Assembly (NCBI GenBank): GCA_022828085.1
Contig: JAJEIY010000049.1
Coordinates: 62,001-126,000 of the forward strand
Source of the DNA: Acidobacteriota bacterium
Lineage (GTDB): Bacteria > Acidobacteriota > Vicinamibacteria > Marinacidobacterales > Marinacidobacteraceae
DNA: 64,000 bases
Direction: 5' to 3'
The translations under genes were made by a program, and so were the position numbers. Shown here piece by piece: positions 28,461 through 38,481 of the stretch; the stretch's first letter is position 1; each line of letters begins with the position of its first letter. The notes beneath the pieces are model-generated. The model was not told the DNA's origin, made no database searches, and saw nothing but the letters and a program-made list of their open reading frames with translations.

Positions 28461-31126
28461 CCGGATTCCGGCGCCGCGTGGTTGTCCGGAAGGGATCCGG
28501 CTGGCGGCAGAACGGCGAATTCATGCCCGGCCCAAACGAAGGATGTGACGTCACGCAGCATCGTCAGGGACGCCAGGGTGGCGAGGTCGGCCGGGAGGTA
28601 CTGAGGCCGATCCGAACCGTGGGGTTTGCCGGCGTTCGTGATCCGCGTCTTCCAGGAGAGAGTGAGGCTCGCCTTCGCGCGCGTCATCGCCACGTACATG
28701 CAGCGGCGCTCCTCCGATTCCGCGCGTCCCCCGTCCCTCGCTCTCCAGGCGGTGCCTTTGGGGACGAGGGCGATGTTCCAGACGCCGCCCTCGCCTTCGA
28801 CCACCCGAGGGATGCGGGTGTCCTGTTTGCCCCTGCCGCCACAGTCCACGACGAATACGTGTTCGAACTCCAGGCCCTTGGCGGCGTGGATCGAAAGCGC
28901 CTGCACGGCGCCGCTCGCCTCCAGCGGAGCCTGGGTCGCGTCACCGTTCGCGGCGCTTTCGAGCGCCTCGGACACCCGTTCGAAGCTGACGAATCCGTCA
29001 CGTTCGAATCCCCGCAGCAACTGAAGCGCCTTCGCCACGTTCGCCACCTGTTGCGCGGCCTCGTACGGCGCCTGGGCTGCGGCCTCGGCGCGGCGGAGGT
29101 AGCCGGTCTCTTCCAGGATTCCCGCGACGGCGCGCGACGGCGCGAGCCGGCGCGCGAGGCGGATCCACGGACCGCCGGCGTTCCCGGCGCGTTTCAGCCG
29201 GAGACGGGTCGTCGCGGGCAGTGCTTCCGGGAGCCGGCGTCCTTCGGTCAGCAGGAGTTCGGCGAAGGGAGCGGCGGAGTCGCTGATTCGCCGGAGCCGG
29301 GCGAGATCGTCTCCCGGGAGCGCGAAGAAGCGGGACCGGAGGAGTTCCACCGCACGCCGGTCGGAGTGCGGCCGGGCGAGATAGCGGGACAGCGCCCTCA
29401 GGTCCCGGACCTCGCTGGTGTCGAAGAACCCCGCGCCCTTGAACACGAAGGTGGGGATCCCGCGCCGCTTCAGCGCGTCGAGATACACGGCCAGGTTCGT
29501 ACTCGTCCGGGCGAGGAGCGCAACCTGTTCCGGGCGCACCGCATCGTGTTGCAGCAGCGTCTCGATGCGGGCCGCGATACGGGAGGCGACTTCTTCGTGA
29601 CTCCCCGCCACCGCCACGCCGAGGGCGGGCGGCTCGCCTTCGGGGTCGCCGTCGGCGGGAAAGTGGTCGTCCGGGTCGTACTGGAACGCCCAGTCCGAAT
29701 CCGGATCCGCGGTGGACGCTTTCGCAATCTCCGCACCGGCGCTGTTCACGAAACGCCGCAGCCGGAGGTTCGAGCGGAAGTTCCACTGCAGCACGAGCTT
29801 CGGCGACGGCGGGTCGCCGGGTTGCGCAAGCGCTCCGATCGCGTTCTCGGCCTGGCTCAGAATTTCGACGCGAGCATCCCGAAACCGGTAGATGGACTGC
29901 TTGTGGTCCGCGACCACGAAGATCGTGGGCCGCGAGAGCCTCCCGCCGGTCACCTTGCGCACCTCTTCGGACACCAGTCCTTCCCCGGCGGCCCAGGGCG
30001 CGATGATCGCCTGCAGGAGTTCCCACTGGGGATCGCTCGTGTCGTGAAACTCGTCGAGCAGAAGGTGGTGGTACCGCGCTTCCAGCCGGAACCGGCTCGC
30101 CGAGAACTCCCCCAGTTCCTGCAGGAGCCTGGTGGCCGCAAGCGTGAGATCGTCGAAGTCCATGACCCGGCGTTCCAGCTTCAACCGGTCGTATTCCCGT
30201 TCCACCGCCTGAAAGAGGTCCCAGACCGGTCCGAAGGCGTGTTCGTTCAGGTAGTCCAGCCAGCGGGAGCGAAAATCCCGGATCCCGGCAGTGACGGCGG
30301 CATAGTCCGCCTTGAGAGGCTCGGGAACGTCCCGGGGCGGGTTCTTGAGGTCGGTACGGAAGAACCCCTCAAGGGTTTCGAGGTCGAGCGCGTCCCGGGC
30401 GCTGGTCTGCTCCTCGGCGCGGAGCGCGAGCCGGACGGCGAATGGAGCCTCCAGGGCGGACGCGCCGTCCTCGGCCGCTTCCCGGAGGCGCCGGCAGGAA
30501 TCGGCCACGGGCTCGAGAAACCGCTGGAGGCGCGGCCGCGGCCCCGGCCGGCCGCGGCGCTCGGCGGCCTTCGCCTCGAACAGCCGTCGCCAGGCGAGTC
30601 GCCGTTCGAGGTACTCGTGCACCGCTTCCCTCACCCGGCTCGGCGAACGGCCGAGGAGGAGCGGCAGCGACGCCAGCACCTCCCGGTCGAAGCCGGTGAC
30701 GCCGGAAAAGACGCGCTCGCTCGCCTCGGCCCGGAACACGGGCATGGAGCGCTCGTCGAGAACTTCGATGCCGGGACTGACTCCCGCGTCCAGAGGGAAC
30801 TCACGGATCAGGCCGAGGGTGAAGGCGTCGAGCGTCGAGATGCTCACCTCGGCGATATCGGTGTCTTCGGGGAGAGTGCGGCGGCGGCGCGACGCCGTCA
30901 GTTCCTTGAGAATGCGGTCCTTCATCTCCTGAGCCGCCTTCCGGGTGAAGGTGAGCGCCAGAATGTTCCGCGGCGGCACCCCCGCTTCCACGAGCCGCAC
31001 GTAGCGGTTTGTCAGGACCGTGGTCTTGCCGGTGCCGGCGGAGGCGCGGAGAACCGCGTTGCGGCGGGGGTCGGCGGCGGCCTCCCGCGCGGCGGCGTCG
31101 GAGGGTCGGAAACCGGGGCCGGACAT
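28457..31126 (-). CDS. addA: UvrD/AddA-type helicase lacking its nuclease domain
   Basis: 889 residues from the ATG at 31126. Superfamily 1 motifs: Walker A A-S-A-G-T-G-K-T-T (K34), L-T-F-T-R-K-A-A-Q-E-M (motif Ia), motif II D358-E-F-H-D (usually DEFQD; His361 replaces Gln), A-D-H-K-Q-S-I-Y-R-F (motif III region), A-A-K-G-L-E-F-E-H-V-F-V-V-D (motif V) and Y-V-A-M-T-R-A-K (motif VI). AddA/RecB proteins usually end with a PD-(D/E)XK nuclease; here the chain stops shortly after motif VI. With AddB upstream it should form a double-strand-break resection complex. Confidence 0.88.
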   Translation of the reverse strand: MSGPGFRPSDAAAREAAADPRRNAVLRASAGTGKTTVLTNRYVRLVEAGVPPRNILALTFTRKAAQEMKDRILKELTASRRRRTLPEDTDIAEVSISTLDAFTLGLIREFPLDAGVSPGIEVLDERSMPVFRAEASERVFSGVTGFDREVLASLPLLLGRSPSRVREAVHEYLERRLAWRRLFEAKAAERRGRPGPRPRLQRFLEPVADSCRRLREAAEDGASALEAPFAVRLALRAEEQTSARDALDLETLEGFFRTDLKNPPRDVPEPLKADYAAVTAGIRDFRSRWLDYLNEHAFGPVWDLFQAVEREYDRLKLERRVMDFDDLTLAATRLLQELGEFSASRFRLEARYHHLLLDEFHDTSDPQWELLQAIIAPWAAGEGLVSEEVRKVTGGRLSRPTIFVVADHKQSIYRFRDARVEILSQAENAIGALAQPGDPPSPKLVLQWNFRSNLRLRRFVNSAGAEIAKASTADPDSDWAFQYDPDDHFPADGDPEGEPPALGVAVAGSHEEVASRIAARIETLLQHDAVRPEQVALLARTSTNLAVYLDALKRRGIPTFVFKGAGFFDTSEVRDLRALSRYLARPHSDRRAVELLRSRFFALPGDDLARLRRISDSAAPFAELLLTEGRRLPEALPATTRLRLKRAGNAGGPWIRLARRLAPSRAVAGILEETGYLRRAEAAAQAPYEAAQQVANVAKALQLLRGFERDGFVSFERVSEALESAANGDATQAPLEASGAVQALSIHAAKGLEFEHVFVVDCGGRGKQDTRIPRVVEGEGGVWNIALVPKGTAWRARDGGRAESEERRCMYVAMTRAKASLTLSWKTRITNAGKPHGSDRPQYLPADLATLASLTMLRDVTSFVWAGHEFAVLPPAGSLPDNHAAPESG

Positions 31127-31130
31127 CGGT

Positions 31131-34100
31131 TCAGGCTTCTTTCCCGGCGTCCCGCGCCTCATCCGGCCCACTGTCCGTTGCCGGGCCGGCCGGATCCGGC
31201 AGATCCCTCCGGACCACGAGGTGGAAGTCGAAGGCGCCGTCCTCGTCGGGCAGCGAGAAATCACCCCGGGCCAGCCCCTCCCGGATCTGAACCACCTGCG
31301 CGTCCTGTTCGGCATCGTCCGGCGGATCCTCGGGCCCGATCCAGCGCCGATTGCCGAAGTAGGGGATGGCGAACGCGGTAGGAACCTGATCCGCGGCTTC
31401 CAGAAGGCGCGCGTAGAGCCGCGCCTGCAGCGGCTTCTCGTAAAAGCGGCCGGACTTGTACTCGACGACCCGCCGGCCGCCGCCGGCCAGGCGATCCAGC
31501 CGGTCGAGCTGCCCGTGGACGCGCATGCCTCCTACGTCCCCCGCGATCCAGCGTTCCACCTGTTCGAGGGTGGCCCTTCCCCGGGTGGCCTCCTCGCGCA
31601 GGAACCACTCCATCGCCGGGGGGGTCGAATGGCCGCCGAAGAGCCACGCTTTCTCGATGCGCCGATCGGTGTCCGGCAGTTGGCGTGCGGCCGCGAAGCG
31701 CTCGAACTCCTGGTGGAAGAAGTCGAGGGCCTCCTCGAGGGTGGACTCGGAGATGTCGAGCCCGGCGTCCCGAAGGGCGGCGTAGCTCCGCTCCAGGAAA
31801 GCGTGGAGCAACTCGCCGCGTTCGGTGGGCGGGGGGACGTCGGCGAGCGGGCGCTCCTCGTCCAGGCGGAGGACGTAGCGGGCGAAGAACTGGGCGGGGC
31901 TCTTCGCGTAGGTGTCGAGCGCCGTGGGGGAGAGGGGGCGTTCCAGCGCGGCGGCCGCGGGGGCGTGACGGTCGAGCGTCGTGGGCAGGGACTCGACTGC
32001 CGGGTGCGCCGGGAGGTCCCGGTCCGGCGTGGGGAGCAGCGGGTGCCCCGGCGCCGCGCTGAGCACCGCTTCGGTCAACTCGGTCTCAAGCGCCGACGTG
32101 GCGACCGGAAAACCGTCGTCAAGCTGGGGACGCAGGAAGGCCGCGGCGCCGGCCGGCAGCCCCGGGAGGGATCGGAGGAGACGGGTCTCCCGGTCGCGGC
32201 CGTCTGAATGACGGGCCCGGGTGGCGTCGTCGAGGAGATGGGTCGGGAAGAAGATGTTTCCGGGCCGGGGGCCGGGCCAGTCGGCGTCCACCATGCCGAG
32301 CAGGACGATGACGTCGTAGTCGCCGAATCGCGCGTCACTCGCCGCGACGAGATGGACTCCGCGCCCGCTGCCGCCGCGGGCGACGGTCCGGCGGTTCAGG
32401 AGCCTTCGGATCCGGCGCACGAACCGGGAGCCGCCCCCGGCGCACGCGTCGGCGGGCGCCGCCCCGGCCGCCTGGCGAAGGGCCTGAAGCACCGCGTCGC
32501 GGACGTCGGGCGTCGTGTCGGCGGGGGGCTCGAAGTGCAGTTCCAGAAACCCGATCAGCGCGGCGACCGCGTCCCCGAAGGTGGCGTCCTCGTCCCGGAT
32601 CGGGTGGAGGGCGTCCGCCAGGGCGGTGAGCCGGGACAGTGTCCCGGCCGCGGTGCGGAGGCGTGCCGCCTGCCTCCGCATCCGCTGCGCCCGCGGGCCC
32701 ATGTCCGTTTCCGCCCCAGCCTCAACGAGCCCGTCCGCCGCCCGGACCAGGCGTTCGGCAGTCTGATCGAGGCGGACGGCGATCCCGGGCAGTTCCTCGG
32801 GTTCCTGGGTGTCGCGAACGCCGGCGCGGAGCAGTTCGCCGGCGAGGACATCGGCCTCGTGCGCCGGCGCCTCCGAGACGCCGGGAAGGCTGAGGAAAGG
32901 CGTCCGCAGGAGATTCAGGCCCAGGGAGATCCGGCCGGGGCAGGCGCCGAACTCGAGGACATCGGCGATGGCGGCCACCCAGGGGTGCCGGGTCAGGCTG
33001 GGCTGGATCGGGGTTTCGAGCGGAATCCCGCGTTCCGCGAAGGCGTCTTCCACCGCGTCGAGGTACGAGTGCGGTCGTTGGGCGAGGATCGCGCACCGGT
33101 GATAGCCGCGAAAGGCGCGCTCCTGACGATCCCGGAAGCGCACGACAAGGTCCGCCGCGAGCCGAGCCTCCGCCTCGCGGTCCGTCGCTTCGAAGACCCG
33201 GAAGCGCGTGCCGTCCGTCCCCGTCGCCGGAACGAAGATCGCCGGCGGGTCTGTCCGTCGGCTGGACGCCGCCGGGCCGGGACCGGAGAAGAGGGTGGGC
33301 TGGGTCCCGGAGGCGACGGGCGCGCCTCCGGAGGCTTCGGAGTCGCGCCGGAACGCAATCCCTCTGGGCGGCGCCGGAAGCGGGGCTCCCTCCGGCAGCG
33401 CCCAGACGACGGCGCCCGGTGGCAGGAGCGAGGAAAGCAGTTGGAGGTCCGCGGGCCGGATGGCGTCTTCACCGGCGGCGAGCACCCGTGTCCCCGCGAA
33501 GCGGAGACGGAAGGTCCTGGCCGACGCCATGAGCCGCTCGCGAAGACTCCCCGGATCTCCGCGCGCCGTGTCTTCGAGGGCGCGCCGGTAGTGCGCGTGG
33601 GCGCGACGGAGCCAGCGGACCAGGGTGAGCAGCCGCAGCGCGCCGGCGTCGGTCTCGCCGGCTTCGAGAAGGCGCCTCTCCGTGCGCTGTGCGAAACGCT
33701 CGAACGGCGCGGCGCCCGGGCTGACGCGCGAGTCCGCGGCCATTTCGTCGAGAAAAGTCAGGAAGAGATCGGCGAGCTGGGCGGGATCGCGGGAATCCGG
33801 CAGTTCGGAACGGTCTTCCCCGACGACGCCGGCCACGAGAGCCTCTTCCATCAGGATCTCCCGGACGAGCGGAGGCGCGGGGAGCAGGGGCGGCTCCAGG
33901 TCGCCCCCGAGATCGTCGAACGCGGATGAAGAAACCCGGATCTCCGGGAACGATCCACCCGGGGGGAGCAACTCCCGTAGAGTCCGGTCCAGGGCCCATG
34001 CCGCTCCCGCGCCCGGAACCAGGATCCGCAGCCGTTCCACCGCACGCCCGGGTCCGGCGAGCGATGCCTGCCGCGCCACCCACTGGCGCAGCCGGCACCA

Positions 34101-34163
34101 GTCGGGGAACCGCCGGACCCCGATCCAGCGCGACGGTTCGGGATCGCTGACGGGAGTGCTCAT
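31131..34163 (-). CDS. addB: AddB-like helicase-fold/PD-(D/E)XK nuclease protein
   Basis: 1010 residues from the ATG at 34163. The C-terminal about 230 residues are a PD-(D/E)XK nuclease with R-G-E-L-L-H-A-F-L-E (His), G-Q-L-D887-R and V-V-E901-Y-K903-S-G-R. The N-terminal two-thirds resemble the inactivated helicase domains of AddB, without a convincing Walker A. It is followed 4 bases later by addA. Together they process broken DNA ends for recombination. The cysteine cluster found in many AddB Fe-S nuclease domains is not visible here. Confidence 0.85.
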   Translation of the reverse strand: MSTPVSDPEPSRWIGVRRFPDWCRLRQWVARQASLAGPGRAVERLRILVPGAGAAWALDRTLRELLPPGGSFPEIRVSSSAFDDLGGDLEPPLLPAPPLVREILMEEALVAGVVGEDRSELPDSRDPAQLADLFLTFLDEMAADSRVSPGAAPFERFAQRTERRLLEAGETDAGALRLLTLVRWLRRAHAHYRRALEDTARGDPGSLRERLMASARTFRLRFAGTRVLAAGEDAIRPADLQLLSSLLPPGAVVWALPEGAPLPAPPRGIAFRRDSEASGGAPVASGTQPTLFSGPGPAASSRRTDPPAIFVPATGTDGTRFRVFEATDREAEARLAADLVVRFRDRQERAFRGYHRCAILAQRPHSYLDAVEDAFAERGIPLETPIQPSLTRHPWVAAIADVLEFGACPGRISLGLNLLRTPFLSLPGVSEAPAHEADVLAGELLRAGVRDTQEPEELPGIAVRLDQTAERLVRAADGLVEAGAETDMGPRAQRMRRQAARLRTAAGTLSRLTALADALHPIRDEDATFGDAVAALIGFLELHFEPPADTTPDVRDAVLQALRQAAGAAPADACAGGGSRFVRRIRRLLNRRTVARGGSGRGVHLVAASDARFGDYDVIVLLGMVDADWPGPRPGNIFFPTHLLDDATRARHSDGRDRETRLLRSLPGLPAGAAAFLRPQLDDGFPVATSALETELTEAVLSAAPGHPLLPTPDRDLPAHPAVESLPTTLDRHAPAAAALERPLSPTALDTYAKSPAQFFARYVLRLDEERPLADVPPPTERGELLHAFLERSYAALRDAGLDISESTLEEALDFFHQEFERFAAARQLPDTDRRIEKAWLFGGHSTPPAMEWFLREEATRGRATLEQVERWIAGDVGGMRVHGQLDRLDRLAGGGRRVVEYKSGRFYEKPLQARLYARLLEAADQVPTAFAIPYFGNRRWIGPEDPPDDAEQDAQVVQIREGLARGDFSLPDEDGAFDFHLVVRRDLPDPAGPATDSGPDEARDAGKEA

Positions 34164-34297
34164 TGGCGCGCGATCATAAGGAGGGCGGACGCCATTTCCC
34201 GCCACCCTTCGGCACCCGGGCCCGGTTTCACGGCGCCCGCGTTCTCCGGACGTTCCGGTCCGGGCGTTGGTAGCATCGCGGCCGACGGAACCGGGAC

Positions 34298-35545
34298 TTG
34301 GAGCAGCGGACGGCGGTGGTGGCCGGGGAAGCGGCGGACATCCCGGCATTCGAAGCCGGGCTGCGGGAATTCCGCGAGTTCGGCAGGCGGACGCGGGTTG
34401 TGGCCTTCCCCGACCCGGAGGTCCGGCTTCCCGTCTATGTCAACGAGTTCTGGACCTCGAAGCAGCGGGCCGCCCATTCGCTCCACGAGATTTCCTACCG
34501 CGCGTGTTTCAAACCCCAGTTGCCGCGGTTCTTCATCACCCGGCTGACCCGGCCGGGCGACCTCGTCCACGACCCGTTCATGGGCCGGGGAACGACGCTT
34601 CTCGAGGCCGCGCTGCTCGGCCGCCGCACGGTCGGCTCGGACCTCAACCCGCTGAGCGCGCGGCTTCTGGGGCCCCGTTTCGATCCGCCGGAACTTTCGG
34701 AGGTCGCGGAGCGCCTGGCGTCGTTCGATCTGGAGGGCGCCTGCGAGGCGCCGGAGGATCTCCTGGCCTTCTACCATCCGGCCACCCTCCGGCGGATCGT
34801 CAACCTCCGGGACGAACTCCTGCGGCGCCGAAACGAAGGATCGAACGACCGGGCGGACCGCTGGATCCAGATGGTGGCGACGAACCGGCTCACCGGGCAC
34901 TCGCCGGGGTTCTTCTCGGTGTACACGCTCCCCCCCAACCAGGCGGCCTCGGTCCGCTCGCAGCGCCGGATCAACGAACGCCGCAGGCAGCGGCCGCCCG
35001 ACCGGGACGTCGCGGCGCTCATCCTCCGGAAGACCCGTTCGCTGCTGGCCCGGCTCGCACCCGGGGAACGGGCGCGGCTCCGGGGCGCCGGCCCCCGGTT
35101 GCTCACCGCCTCCGCGGACCGGACGCCGGCGATCGCCGGCGGCACCGTGCGGCTCGTGGTCACGTCGCCGCCCTTTCTGGACGTGGTGAACTACCGGGCC
35201 GACAATTGGCTGCGGTGCTGGTTCAACGGGGTGGATGGGGATAAGGTGGCGCTGTGGCACTGGACGCGCGCGGCGGACTGGCGGGCGGCCATGACGCGGG
35301 TCTTTCGGGAGTTGCGCCGCGTCCTGGTTCCCTCCGGACTCGTGGCCTTCGAGGTGGGCGAAGTGCGGAGCGGCCGTTTGCTGCTCGAGACTCTCGTCGT
35401 GCCCGCGGCCCGCGAGGCGGGGCTCGAGCCGCGCCTGGTGCTGGTGAACGACCAGCAGTTCACCAAGACCTCCAACTGCTGGGGAGTGGACAACCGGCGG
35501 AAGGGCACCAACACGAACCGCGTCGTGGTGCTGCGGAAGGCCTGA
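34298..35545 (+). CDS. orphan DNA methyltransferase (N4-cytosine/N6-adenine type)
   Basis: 415 residues from a TTG start. SAM-binding motif I is D-P-F-M-G-R-G-T-T-L-L-E-A at about residue 90, followed by G-S-D-L-N-P. The catalytic motif IV is T-S-P-P-F-L-D at about residue 290, closest to the T-S-P-P-Y form of N4-cytosine methylases. Motif order I before IV is unusual for beta-class enzymes but known in some families. No restriction endonuclease gene is adjacent, so it is an orphan in this window. It is divergent from addB across 134 bases, where no clear promoter was identified. Confidence 0.82.
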   Translation: MEQRTAVVAGEAADIPAFEAGLREFREFGRRTRVVAFPDPEVRLPVYVNEFWTSKQRAAHSLHEISYRACFKPQLPRFFITRLTRPGDLVHDPFMGRGTTLLEAALLGRRTVGSDLNPLSARLLGPRFDPPELSEVAERLASFDLEGACEAPEDLLAFYHPATLRRIVNLRDELLRRRNEGSNDRADRWIQMVATNRLTGHSPGFFSVYTLPPNQAASVRSQRRINERRRQRPPDRDVAALILRKTRSLLARLAPGERARLRGAGPRLLTASADRTPAIAGGTVRLVVTSPPFLDVVNYRADNWLRCWFNGVDGDKVALWHWTRAADWRAAMTRVFRELRRVLVPSGLVAFEVGEVRSGRLLLETLVVPAAREAGLEPRLVLVNDQQFTKTSNCWGVDNRRKGTNTNRVVVLRKA

Positions 35546-35561
35546 GGGGAGTCGACGGCGA

Positions 35562-38465
35562 ATGAGCGGCGCCGCGCTGGTCCGGAACGGCTGCACCCTC
35601 GCTCTGTTGTTGGTCCCGTCCGGCTTGAGCGCGGAGGAACCTTCCGAGACGGCGCGCCGGGTGCTGGCGGGGCTGACCCTCGAAGCGAAGGTGGGACAGG
35701 TGCTGATGCCGCGGGCGCCGGCCGAGTTCAGGAACCTCGCGGATCCGGAACGGCGGGCGCTGCTCGAGATGGCGGAGGCCGGCCGGCTGGGCGGGGTCGT
35801 CGTATTCGCGGGCACCCCGGAGGGAACCCGCGAGATCACCACGGCCCTCCAGGGCGCGGCGCCGCTTCCGGTGCTGGTCGCCGCCGACTACGAATGGGGA
35901 ACTCCCATGCGCACGGCGGGTGGCACCCGGTTCCCGCCGGCCATGCAACTCGCGGCGGCGCCCGATCCAGCAGCGCTCGAATGGCAGGGCCGGATCGTGG
36001 CGCGGGAGGCGCGGGCGGTGGGCGTCCACCTGGTTCTGGCCCCGGTTCTGGATGTCCTGCAGAGCGCGTCGAGCGCGGTGATCGGGACGCGTTCCTTCGG
36101 CTCGGATCCCGGTCTCGCGGCGGAGCTCGGGGTTGCGTTCCTGCGCGGCGTCGAAGCCGGCGGGGCGCTGTCCACCGCCAAGCACTTTCCGGGGCACGGC
36201 GGTACGGGAACGGATTCCCACTACGGGCTCGCCCTCGTGCCCGCCAGCCGGGAGCACCTCGATGCGGTGGACCTCGCTCCCTTCCGGGCGGCGGTCAACG
36301 CCGGGGTCTCGGCGGTCATGCCCGGGCATCTGGCGGTGCCGGCGCTTGACGGCCGGGACGACAGGCCCGCCGTTCTGTCGCCGGAGATCCTCGACGGCGT
36401 GCTCCGGTCGGAGATGGGATTCGCCGGACTGGTGGTGAGCGACGCCCTGGAGATGGAGGGTGCGCGCGCCGGGCGCTTCGACGGCGAGGTCGCGGCGCTC
36501 GCGCTCGGGGCGGGGGTGGACGTGATCCTGGTGCCCCGGGACCCGGCCGTGGCGCACGGAGCGCTCGTCCGCGCGGTGCGCGCGGGCCGGCTCGAGGAGG
36601 CGCGTCTCGACGCGGCGGTCCTCAGGGTGCTGGAGGCGAAGGCGCGCCTCGGTCTCTTCGACGACCGTACTCCCCCCGAGCCGCTCGCCGAGGCTTTCGG
36701 CGATCCGGCCGGCCGCGACTTCGCGGAGTCGCTCTTCGGCCGTGGGTTGACCCTGGTTCGCGACCCGGAGGGGCTCGTTCCCTGGTCCACGCGGATCACC
36801 GGGAACACGGCGGGAGGGGCCGGCCTGACGCCCCGTCTCCTTCTCGTGGAGATCCACCGGGAAGGTCCCTACGAGCCGGACCGCCGCTTCTTCCGCGGCG
36901 CGCTCCGCCGGCGCGGGGCGCTGGCCGCGAGGATTCCCACCACTTACCACGGCGCCCTGCCGATTGCGCGGTTCGCCCGGGAGGCCGAAGCCGCCGACGC
37001 GGTGGTGATCGCCGATTTCCGGAAGAACGGCCTCGAAATGCCCGAGGAGTTGCTGAACGCGGTCACCCCCTTCGCGGAGAAGTTGCTCGCCGTCTCCTTC
37101 GGCAATCCGCACGGTGTCCGGAACGCTCCCCCGGAGGCCGGCATCCTGCTCGCGTGGGATGGAGCCCCCCAGAATCAGGAAGCTGCCGCGGCGGCGCTGT
37201 TCGGGGAGAGCGCCCTGGAAGGACGCCTGCCGGTCCCGCTCGAGGGGCAGCCGGCGGGAGCTGGGGTTTTCAAGCAGGCGGAGCGGCAGCGGCTCCGTCC
37301 GGTCGAACCCGGGGAGGTCGGCATGAGTCCCGAAGGCGTCGAGAACATCCGCGCGGTGATCGAGGATGCGATCGCGAACGGCGTCACGCCGGGCGCGAGC
37401 GCGCTCGTGGCGCAGCGGGGCAGGGTGCTGCTCCAGGAGGGCTTCGGCCGGCTGACCTACGACGGGAACGCACCCGCGGTGACCCCGGAGACGATCTACG
37501 ACCTCGCGTCCCTGACCAAGGTCGTCGGCACCACCACCCTGGTGATGATGCTGGTGGAGGAGGACGCCTTGGACATTGCGCTCCCGGTGAGCGCCTACCT
37601 GCCGGAGTTCCTGGACCAGGCGCCCTCCGGGGAGGAGCGTGCCCGGAGGGCCGGCGTCACCGTCACCGACCTCCTCGCGCATTGCTCGGGGCTGCCGGCC
37701 TGGATCCAGTTCTACCTGGAGTTCGACCCCGAATCGCGGGGCCTGCCCCTCGATGATGCGCGCCGGATGGTCTTCGACCGGATCATGGGGGCGGACTCCG
37801 ATTACGAACCGCGGACGGACACCGTCTATTCGGACAACGGCATCCTGCTGCTGGGGGAGATCATCGAGCGGGTTTCGGGCAAACCGCTCGACGTTCTCGT
37901 CCGGGAGCGCATCTTCGAGCCGCTGGGGATGGCGACCACCGGCTACCGCCCGCCGCCGGAATGGCTGGACCGCATCGCGCCGACCGAGGACAACCCGTGG
38001 CGTGGCCGGGTGGTTCGGGGACAGGTTCACGACGAGAACACCGTCGTCCTGGGTGAAGTGGCGGCGCACGCGGGTCTCTTCAGCACGACCGGCGACCTCG
38101 GGGTCTTCCTGCAGATGCTCCTGAACGGGGGATCCATGAACGGCGAGCGCCTGCTCCGCGCGCGCACCATCGCCCGGTTCACGAAACGCGCGGGGCTCGC
38201 CCCGGACAGCAGCCGGGCGCTCGGCTGGGACACCCCGTCCCGGTCACCGTCCGGCGGCCCGTCGTCCGCGGGCGATCATTTTTCGGCCTCGTCCTTCGGG
38301 CATACCGGGTTCACCGGCACCTCGATCTGGGTCGATCCGCAACGCGAACTCTTCGCGGTCCTGCTCACGAACCGGGTCTATCCGACCCGGGAGAACGACG
38401 GGATCTTCCGCCTCCGTCCCGCGTTTCACGACGCGGTCGTCGCGGCGCTGGCGGACGCTCGCTGA
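35562..38465 (+). CDS. GH3 beta-N-acetylhexosaminidase (NagZ-like) fused to serine beta-lactamase-fold hydrolase
   Basis: 967 residues with an N-terminal signal peptide. Residues about 30-390 are a GH3 domain with K-H-F-P-G-H-G-G-T-G-T-D-S-H, where NagZ keeps its catalytic Asp/His dyad, and the nucleophile in V-S-D-A-L-E-M. Residues about 400-575 resemble the GH3 C-terminal domain. Residues about 585-965 are a class C beta-lactamase/esterase fold: S650-L-T-K653, Y-S-D-N, and G-H-T-G-F-T-G. It should cleave N-acetylglucosaminyl or muropeptide bonds in the periplasm while the second domain may act on peptide or ester links. Fusions of this kind occur in several phyla. Confidence 0.88.
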   Translation: MSGAALVRNGCTLALLLVPSGLSAEEPSETARRVLAGLTLEAKVGQVLMPRAPAEFRNLADPERRALLEMAEAGRLGGVVVFAGTPEGTREITTALQGAAPLPVLVAADYEWGTPMRTAGGTRFPPAMQLAAAPDPAALEWQGRIVAREARAVGVHLVLAPVLDVLQSASSAVIGTRSFGSDPGLAAELGVAFLRGVEAGGALSTAKHFPGHGGTGTDSHYGLALVPASREHLDAVDLAPFRAAVNAGVSAVMPGHLAVPALDGRDDRPAVLSPEILDGVLRSEMGFAGLVVSDALEMEGARAGRFDGEVAALALGAGVDVILVPRDPAVAHGALVRAVRAGRLEEARLDAAVLRVLEAKARLGLFDDRTPPEPLAEAFGDPAGRDFAESLFGRGLTLVRDPEGLVPWSTRITGNTAGGAGLTPRLLLVEIHREGPYEPDRRFFRGALRRRGALAARIPTTYHGALPIARFAREAEAADAVVIADFRKNGLEMPEELLNAVTPFAEKLLAVSFGNPHGVRNAPPEAGILLAWDGAPQNQEAAAAALFGESALEGRLPVPLEGQPAGAGVFKQAERQRLRPVEPGEVGMSPEGVENIRAVIEDAIANGVTPGASALVAQRGRVLLQEGFGRLTYDGNAPAVTPETIYDLASLTKVVGTTTLVMMLVEEDALDIALPVSAYLPEFLDQAPSGEERARRAGVTVTDLLAHCSGLPAWIQFYLEFDPESRGLPLDDARRMVFDRIMGADSDYEPRTDTVYSDNGILLLGEIIERVSGKPLDVLVRERIFEPLGMATTGYRPPPEWLDRIAPTEDNPWRGRVVRGQVHDENTVVLGEVAAHAGLFSTTGDLGVFLQMLLNGGSMNGERLLRARTIARFTKRAGLAPDSSRALGWDTPSRSPSGGPSSAGDHFSASSFGHTGFTGTSIWVDPQRELFAVLLTNRVYPTRENDGIFRLRPAFHDAVVAALADAR

Positions 38466-38481
38466 CACTGCGCTCATCCCA

